From contig DATJYV010000063.1 of NCBI GenBank assembly GCA_035499415.1, positions 1 through 10,430 of the forward strand: DNA of 10,430 nucleotides, read 5' to 3'. The translations under genes were made by a program, and so were the position numbers. Under the pieces are notes generated by a model. The model was not told the origin of the DNA. It worked only from the letters and a program-made list of their open reading frames with translations, and made no database searches. This document shows, in pieces, positions 5,689 to 10,430 of the stretch (the first letter of the stretch is position 1; each line of letters begins with the position of its first letter). This DNA is from DATJYV01 sp035499415 (GTDB lineage Bacteria; Bacteroidota; Ignavibacteria; UBA10030).

Positions 5689-6096
5689 ATGATAGCAAAA
5701 GGAACATACGCCGTAAAAAAATGGGAGGAGGCTCCATACGAGCAAATCTCGCCCGAAATGAAAATGACAAAAGCATCGGTAGAATATACCATGACGGGAG
5801 AGATCAGCGGTAGATCGGCCATGGAATATCTGATGTTTTACAAATATTTTGATGTCAAAGACCCGCACAAATCATCCGCCGTCTATATTGGATTGATGAG
5901 ATTTGTCGGAACAGTGAAGGGACGTGAAGGAAGTTTTGTCATTGAAGATCACGGTACGTTCGAGGGAGGTTCGGCGAAATCCGCTCTGGAAATAGTCGCG
6001 GATTCAGGTACGGGAAATTTGAAAGGAATCCGGGGGAGCGGCCGGTATCTTGCAGATCAAAAGAGGAATGAAATTGAATTGAACTATGATGTATGA
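5689..6096 (+). CDS. DUF3224 family protein
   Basis: The 135-aa product has the full pattern of DUF3224, a small beta-barrel family related in fold to allene oxide cyclase-like and lipocalin-like barrels and without an established function. Diagnostic parts are GTYAVKKWEEAPYEQ near the start (residues 5-19), the central TGEISGRSAMEYLMFY (36-51), YIGLMRFVGTVKGREGSFV (66-84), HGTFEGGSAKSALEIV (88-103), and the end SGTGNLKGIRGSGRYLADQ (106-124) closing with LNYDV. No signal peptide or membrane segment is visible, so it is probably cytosolic. The ATG at 5689 is preceded by a modest GGAG (5679-5682) 6 nt upstream. The 199-nt gap from dnaG and the 156-nt gap to the next gene show no convincing promoter or terminator, so the transcription unit is unclear. 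Confidence 0.85.
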   Translation: MIAKGTYAVKKWEEAPYEQISPEMKMTKASVEYTMTGEISGRSAMEYLMFYKYFDVKDPHKSSAVYIGLMRFVGTVKGREGSFVIEDHGTFEGGSAKSALEIVADSGTGNLKGIRGSGRYLADQKRNEIELNYDV

Positions 6097-6252
6097 TTCG
6101 AGTGCGCGTTTGCAAACCGACCGCTCCCGGAAAACAACAACGGCGCGGGCTGATGAGGGAACTGAACAACAGAGCCATTCACGGCGGGTCATCCGGCGGG
6201 ACGACTTGGACTCGGTCCTCCTGAAGACCACGTCAAAGGAAGGAGAAACAAG

Positions 6253-8463
6253 ATGAAATACGTTTTCATGGCGCTTGTCGTATGTCCGTTGACAATGCTC
6301 TTCGCGGACGATTGGCCACGCGAGGTTGTCAGTTCGGAGGGAACGATCACGATGTACCAGCCCCAGATTGAATCGTACTCGGGAAATTCCCTGAGAGCCC
6401 GTGCTGCGATCTCCATCGTTCCGGTGGGGAAGACCGAGTCGGTGTACGGAGCGATATGGGTGAATTGCAAAGTCTTGATAGACCGCCCGACGCGGACAGT
6501 CACGCTTGAAGAGATGGAAGTACGAAGGACCAGGTTCCCGGCGGGGACGGATGTGGACACTGCAAAGATTGCGGAGGCATTGGAAGAGATGATCCCCCGG
6601 CTTGACCTCACGTTTTCTCTCGACCTGCTCCTCGAGAGTGTCGACACGGCGCAGAAAGAAAGAGAAAGCGCGCACGAACTCGAATCGAATCCCCCGAAAA
6701 TCATCATCATGGATCATCCCGCTGTGCTGGTACAGATTGACGGCGATCCGATTTTCTTTTCCCCCGAAGGTACGTCTCTCAAACGGGTGGTCAATACCCC
6801 CTATTTCCTGGTGCAAGACCCGGCGACCAATGCGTTTTATCTGCACGGAGGCGACATCTGGTTCAGCGCGCCGGTGGTCAACGGTCCATGGCAGCCGACG
6901 GACGCACCTCCGCAGTCGGTTGTCGAGCTCTTCAACAGCACGCCGACTGACGAACAGTCGAGCGCCGATTCAACGACGAACGACCTCATGGCGAGCACCG
7001 GGCAGGTGCCGGAGATTGTCGTGAGCACGGTGCCGGCTGAATTGATTTCCACCGACGGCCCGATCCATTTTGAAGCCATCGAAGGGACCGCTCTTCTCTA
7101 TGCGAGCAACACGCCGAGCCGGGTGTTTGTCGATACGGATACAAAGCAGTATTTCCTTCTCATCTCCGGCCGCTGGTTTAGTGCATTGCAAATGTCCGGC
7201 CCATGGACGTCTGTTGCACCCGACAAGCTTCCCGCAGATTTCGCCAGGATACCTCCCGGGTCGCCGGACGATGACGTGCTTGCGAGCGTCCCGGGCACGC
7301 TGCCTGCGAAAGAAGCAATCTATGATGCACAGATTCCGCAAATGGCCGAGGTGGATCGCTGGCAGGCGACATCGCAGGTGGAGTACGACGGAGACCCGCA
7401 ATTTCAGCCGATCGAGAACACAGGAATGGATTACGCGCTCAATGCCTCGACGGCCGTCATTCGCGTCAACGGACGGTATTACGATTGCGACCGGGGAGTC
7501 TGGTTTGAAGGCGAATCTCCGAATGGACCGTGGAGCGTCTGCGTCAATGTCCCCGAAGTCATCTATTCCATCCCTCCGAGTTGTCCTGACTATTGTGTCC
7601 GCTACGTCCGCGTGTATTCAAGCACGCCCGACATCGTTTATGTGGGATACACCGCAGGATACACGGGGTGTTATGTTTATGGCAGGACGGTTGTGTATGG
7701 AACGGGGTACCATTATCAACCATGGTACAAGCATGTCTATTATTCGCGGCCATTGACCTGGGGGTTCGGTGTTCACTACGACCCGTCCGGCTGGTCTTTT
7801 GGTGCCGGATGGCGTCAGCCGCATGGATGGTTTGTGGGCGAATCAAAAGTCGTGCACACCGGGTGGTGGGGTCCGGCGGAAACCCATCCTGCCTACCGCT
7901 CCGTGAAGACGCCGACCTATCGCGAAGGATACAACCCTGCATACCGGCCGGCAACGGTGAGCGCGCCTGTACTAAGAACGCCGCAAGAGGTACGGCGAAC
8001 TTCGGGCGTCCAGCGGTCGGCCACGCTCTACGATCAGAGAGGGGCCGGCATAACACGTCCCGTCGGAAACGGGCAGACGTCGCGATCGACAGGCGCAACG
8101 CGGACAACAACGCCCAGCCGAAATCCAGCCCCACCGATGCCCCGGCCCGCTCCCCCGCCGTTGCCGGAACGCCCGGCACCGGTTATCACTCCCGCGCCCA
8201 AGATCGTCACGCGTCCTTCTCCCAGGGAAAACAACGTCTACGCGACTCCCGAAGGAGTCATTTTGCGGAGCACCCCCCAGGGCTGGCAACAACGGGATCA
8301 AAATGCGTGGAAGGCTGCGCCCCAACCACCACCGCAACAGGCAGTCGTACATGACAGTCAAGTCCGGCAACGGGCGGCCGAACGATCAGCCAGTTTTCAG
8401 GCGCCGCCTCCGCCTCGTCCTGCGCCAAAACCCAATCCGCCGAAAGAGAACAAGAATCGTTGA
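6253..8463 (+). CDS. Large secreted protein with three repeats and a proline-rich tail, function unknown
   Basis: The 736-aa product starts with a signal peptide (MKYVFMALVVCPLTMLFA, likely cut before DD at 19), so it is exported. An N-terminal domain (about 30-130) contains YGAIWVNCKVLIDRPTRTV. Three related units follow, at about 158-215, 263-321 and 377-431. Each runs DG(D)P-x-F, an acidic E-G/N-T turn, an aromatic strand, then a W-F and G-P-W pair (WFSAPVVNGPW, WFSALQMSGPW, WFEGESPNGPW). Residues 450-530 are rich in Tyr, Gly and Trp (YVGYTAGYTGCYVYG, VVYGTGYHYQPWY). The last 160 residues are Pro/Arg-rich low complexity around a short NVYATPEGVILRSTPQGWQQ motif. I recall similar conserved hypothetical proteins labelled carbohydrate-binding, but no activity is established. 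A strong AGGAG lies 7 nt before the ATG. No catalytic motif is visible. Confidence 0.85.
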   Translation: MKYVFMALVVCPLTMLFADDWPREVVSSEGTITMYQPQIESYSGNSLRARAAISIVPVGKTESVYGAIWVNCKVLIDRPTRTVTLEEMEVRRTRFPAGTDVDTAKIAEALEEMIPRLDLTFSLDLLLESVDTAQKERESAHELESNPPKIIIMDHPAVLVQIDGDPIFFSPEGTSLKRVVNTPYFLVQDPATNAFYLHGGDIWFSAPVVNGPWQPTDAPPQSVVELFNSTPTDEQSSADSTTNDLMASTGQVPEIVVSTVPAELISTDGPIHFEAIEGTALLYASNTPSRVFVDTDTKQYFLLISGRWFSALQMSGPWTSVAPDKLPADFARIPPGSPDDDVLASVPGTLPAKEAIYDAQIPQMAEVDRWQATSQVEYDGDPQFQPIENTGMDYALNASTAVIRVNGRYYDCDRGVWFEGESPNGPWSVCVNVPEVIYSIPPSCPDYCVRYVRVYSSTPDIVYVGYTAGYTGCYVYGRTVVYGTGYHYQPWYKHVYYSRPLTWGFGVHYDPSGWSFGAGWRQPHGWFVGESKVVHTGWWGPAETHPAYRSVKTPTYREGYNPAYRPATVSAPVLRTPQEVRRTSGVQRSATLYDQRGAGITRPVGNGQTSRSTGATRTTTPSRNPAPPMPRPAPPPLPERPAPVITPAPKIVTRPSPRENNVYATPEGVILRSTPQGWQQRDQNAWKAAPQPPPQQAVVHDSQVRQRAAERSASFQAPPPPRPAPKPNPPKENKNR

Positions 8464-8510
8464 CAGACTGACAAGCACCGTCGAATCCACAAAGCGCAGG
8501 AAAAATTTGA

Positions 8511-8936
8511 ATGTCAGAGAACAAAACCAGGCCGACGAGGAATAAGGTTCGATCCTTCCTGAACAAAATCAAAGACAAGCAATTGCGCGTCGATTGTTTT
8601 GAGATTGCCGGCATGATGGAGAAGGTTTCGAAATCCGAGCCCGTCATGTGGGGAAGCGCGATCGTGGGGTTTGGATCATATCACTATGTGTATGAAAGTG
8701 GACGAGAGGGGGACACGGTGATCATCGGCTTTTCGCCGAGGAAACAAAATATCAGCATCTATCTCACGGGGGGAGTGAAGAATGTTCAGGATGAACTCTC
8801 GAGACTGGGAACATACGAAACCGGAAAAGGGTGTCTGTATATCAAGGCGCTCAGCGACGTGAACACGGCAGTTCTGGGCAAAATCTTCGCGAAAGCTTTC
8901 AAGGAAGGGAAAAAGAGAAGTGCCGGGACAACCTGA
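8511..8936 (+). CDS. DUF1801 (YdhG-like) domain protein
   Basis: This 141-aa protein carries the hallmark segments of DUF1801: MWGSAIVGFGSYHYVY (residues 46-61) followed by SGREGD, IGFSPRKQNISIYL (72-85), and GKGCLYIKALSDVN (105-118). The family is a small alpha/beta fold, widespread in bacteria, with no firmly assigned biochemical function. A helical N-terminal part (about 11-40) is also typical, and a basic C-terminal tail (KEGKKRSAG) follows. There is no signal peptide. The ATG at 8511 has AGGA (8498-8501) 9 nt upstream. The gene follows the large secreted protein by only 47 nt with no terminator seen between them, so the two may be co-transcribed. A functional link between them is not evident. 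Confidence 0.9.
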   Translation: MSENKTRPTRNKVRSFLNKIKDKQLRVDCFEIAGMMEKVSKSEPVMWGSAIVGFGSYHYVYESGREGDTVIIGFSPRKQNISIYLTGGVKNVQDELSRLGTYETGKGCLYIKALSDVNTAVLGKIFAKAFKEGKKRSAGTT

Positions 8937-9000
8937 AGAACTGTGGAGGGCAGGCCATTCCAGCATGACGTTTTGCATTCTTGAGACGGCTTCTCATGGC

Positions 9001-9029
9001 ACGCGAGTCAGGATACATCCCGCTCGCGT
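9001..9029. other. Hairpin between the DUF1801 and ferredoxin genes
   Basis: ACGCGAG (9001-9007) pairs perfectly with CTCGCGT (9023-9029). An inner GGA/TCC pair (9011-9013, 9018-9020) closes a TACA loop. No T-run follows, so this is a poor intrinsic terminator. It lies 65 nt after the DUF1801 stop and may protect the 3' end of the message or mark the unit boundary. Confidence 0.35.
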
Positions 9030-9092
9030 CGTCACTTCTCTCCCACGCTCATTCATTGATTTTCTTCCCCTCTCTTTCTACCTTGATTTATT

Positions 9093-9350
9093 GTGAACGA
9101 AGTGACGACTGAGCGAAAAACGCCCCTGATGATCCACATCGTGCCGGGGAAGTGCGACTTCTGCGGATGCTGCGTGGGCGTCTGCCCGGAGGACGCCATT
9201 GAACTGATGGAGTCGAAAATATCCATCATCGATGAACGCTGCACGAATTGCCGCAAATGTGTATGGGCCTGCCCGTGGGAGGTCATCGAATTCCATCGCG
9301 AGGGAGTTGCGGACCTTCCTCGCGACATTCCGATGTATTTGAACACGTAA
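9093..9350 (+). CDS. Bacterial-type 2x[4Fe-4S] ferredoxin
   Basis: This small electron carrier (85 aa from the GTG at 9093) has two complete CxxCxxCxxxCP motifs. The first is Cys21, Cys24, Cys27, Cys31-Pro (CDFCGCCVGVCPE) and the second is Cys50, Cys53, Cys56, Cys60-Pro (CTNCRKCVWACPW). It should hold two low-potential [4Fe-4S] clusters in the cytosol. An additional Cys26 lies inside the first motif. The start is uncertain. GTG 9093, GTG 9102 and ATG 9129 are all in frame, the last giving MIHIVPGKCDFC, which is the usual ferredoxin length before the first cluster. None has a clear Shine-Dalgarno. The stop is one base from the start of the geranylgeranyl-reductase-type gene, so the two are almost certainly translated from one message. 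The ferredoxin is the natural candidate for that enzyme's electron donor. Confidence 0.93.
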   Translation: MNEVTTERKTPLMIHIVPGKCDFCGCCVGVCPEDAIELMESKISIIDERCTNCRKCVWACPWEVIEFHREGVADLPRDIPMYLNT

Positions 9351-9351
9351 C

Positions 9352-10430
9352 ATGAAAGACGGGTATGACGTGATCGTGGTGGGAGCTGGTCCGGCGGGTT
9401 CGACGGCGGCGCGCTATGCCGCGGCGGGCGGTGCGAGCGTGCTCATGCTCGAGAAGGACCGCGATGTCGGCTATCCGGTCCGGTGCGGCGAAGCGGTGAG
9501 CCACGACGGCCTTGTCCAATTCATTGAGCCCGATAAGAAATTCATCGGCTCGACGGTGACCCGATTTCGGCTCGTCGCCCCCAACGGCACGGAAGTCATC
9601 CCGCGGCTCGACGGTGCGGGGTACGTGCTTGAGCGACGGATTTTCGACTATGAAGTTGCCAAACTTGCGGCGGAAGAAGGCGCGGAGGTCGTCACCAAGG
9701 CGTATGCGTACGACCTGGTCAAAGATGCGGAGGGGAACGCAGTCGGTGTGCGCGCACTGATCAAAGACCGGAAGGTCGACATTCGCTCCCGCGTCGTCGT
9801 CGGCGCTGACGGCGTGGAAAGCCGCGTCGGTAAATGGGCGGGGATCGACACGACGTGCCACATCCGCGACATGGAAAGTTGTGCGCAAATGACCCTCTCC
9901 GGGATCGAGGTCGAAGAGGATGTTCTCGATTTTTACTTTGGCGATGCGGTTGCTCCGGGCGGGTACCTCTGGATTTTTCCGAAGGGGAAGAACACAGCCA
10001 ATGTCGGCCTCGGAATCAGCGTCGAGTGTGCCAAGAAAAAATCGGCCATCCGGTATCTTCAGGAATTCATCGAGCGCCGTTTTCCGGGCGCGGCAGTTCT
10101 CACGCACATCGCGGGAGGCGTCCCGTGCGCGAAGACGTGCGACACCATCGTCAAGAACCGGGTCTTGCTCGTCGGGGATGCCGCCCACCAGGTGAACCCT
10201 ACTTCCGGCGGCGGCATCATCAGCGGCATGATCGGCGGCATGATCGCCGGGCAGGTCGCGGCGGAGGCGGTTCGGTCGAACGACCTTCGCCGCCTCGGCG
10301 AGTATCAAAAGCGTTGGCAGAAACGCCTCGGCTGGCGGCACGAAGTGTTCTACAATATCAAGGAAGGGATCTCCTCGTTCAGCGATGAAACGCTCAACGG
10401 CATCGCTGCGAGCGCCCTCAAGCTTCCCGA
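9352..10430 (+). CDS. Geranylgeranyl reductase family flavoprotein (3' end outside window)
   Basis: The first 359 residues of an FAD-dependent oxidoreductase are present and the frame is still open at the window end. The family is usually around 400 residues, so little is missing. The Rossmann motif DVIVVGAGPAGSTAA (6-20) binds FAD. PVRCG (42-46) carries the conserved Cys of this family. VVVGADGVESRVG (148-160) and VLLVGDAAHQVNPTSGGGI (271-289) are the two further FAD motifs. YLWIFP (205-210), eight residues, then GLG (219-221) matches the YxWxFP-x(7-8)-GxG lipid-pocket motif of geranylgeranyl reductases. Such enzymes hydrogenate isoprenoid chains in archaeal lipids, chlorophyll side chains or menaquinone. 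Which substrate applies here cannot be read from the sequence. The ATG at 9352 follows the ferredoxin TAA by one base, implying coupling. FixC-like electron-transfer flavoprotein dehydrogenase is the main alternative. Confidence 0.9.
   Translation, partial: MKDGYDVIVVGAGPAGSTAARYAAAGGASVLMLEKDRDVGYPVRCGEAVSHDGLVQFIEPDKKFIGSTVTRFRLVAPNGTEVIPRLDGAGYVLERRIFDYEVAKLAAEEGAEVVTKAYAYDLVKDAEGNAVGVRALIKDRKVDIRSRVVVGADGVESRVGKWAGIDTTCHIRDMESCAQMTLSGIEVEEDVLDFYFGDAVAPGGYLWIFPKGKNTANVGLGISVECAKKKSAIRYLQEFIERRFPGAAVLTHIAGGVPCAKTCDTIVKNRVLLVGDAAHQVNPTSGGGIISGMIGGMIAGQVAAEAVRSNDLRRLGEYQKRWQKRLGWRHEVFYNIKEGISSFSDETLNGIAASALKLP

Noticed and set aside
6004..6846. 280-codon open frame on the - strand across the DUF3224 / secreted-protein junction
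   Set aside because: It overlaps two better-supported + strand genes, its product is Arg-rich with no motif, and there is no ribosome site or promoter to support it.
9283..10341. 352-codon open frame on the - strand opposite the flavoprotein
   Set aside because: The + strand encodes a complete set of FAD and geranylgeranyl reductase motifs here. The opposing product is Arg/Asp/Ala-rich shadow sequence.
9352..10430. Identification of the flavoprotein as FixC with the ferredoxin as FixX
   Set aside because: The PxxCG and YxWxFP-x8-GxG motifs favour geranylgeranyl reductase. The ferredoxin is upstream with two complete clusters, and no fixAB genes are in view. It is kept only as an alternative.

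Overview
The window reads as ordinary bacterial chromosome with every recognisable gene on the + strand. A CIRCE-controlled groES-groEL operon, a PUR/DUF3276-type single-stranded nucleic-acid-binding protein, a DnaG primase, and a ferredoxin beside a geranylgeranyl-reductase-type flavoprotein fit a member of the FCB superphylum (Bacteroidota, Ignavibacteria or Chlorobi relatives). That placement is an inference from gene families, because no rRNA or other strong phylogenetic marker is present.

Layout. Positions 2-403 hold the C-terminal end of an unidentified membrane protein. A consensus sigma-70 promoter (450-478) followed at once by a CIRCE operator (480-506) drives groES (563-853) and groEL (872-2509), which end in a strong intrinsic terminator (2535-2567). 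The 429-nt gap 2510-2938 is the only long stretch without a gene. It holds a second near-consensus promoter (2635-2663), an inverted repeat upstream of it, and about 270 nt of hairpin-rich leader that may be a small RNA or an attenuator. It leads to a 141-aa protein made of two near-identical PUR repeats (2939-3364). After a terminator (3384-3417) and a degenerate pyrimidine hexamer array (3541-3570) comes dnaG (3609-5489).

The middle part is accessory. It has a DUF3224 beta-barrel protein (5689-6096), a 736-aa secreted protein with three repeats and a proline-rich tail (6253-8463), and a DUF1801 protein (8511-8936). The right end has a 2x[4Fe-4S] ferredoxin (9093-9350) separated by one base from a geranylgeranyl-reductase-family flavoprotein (9352 to beyond the window). 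These two probably act together, with the ferredoxin supplying electrons to hydrogenate isoprenoid chains.

The observations most worth a second look are: the internally duplicated PUR protein, its long structured leader, the GGN-rich array between it and the primase gene, the ferredoxin-reductase pair, the three-repeat secreted protein, and the contrast between genes with strong Shine-Dalgarno sites and genes (dnaG, ferredoxin) preceded by pyrimidine tracts with none. I saw no CRISPR array, tRNA, rRNA, insertion sequence, attachment site or phage gene.
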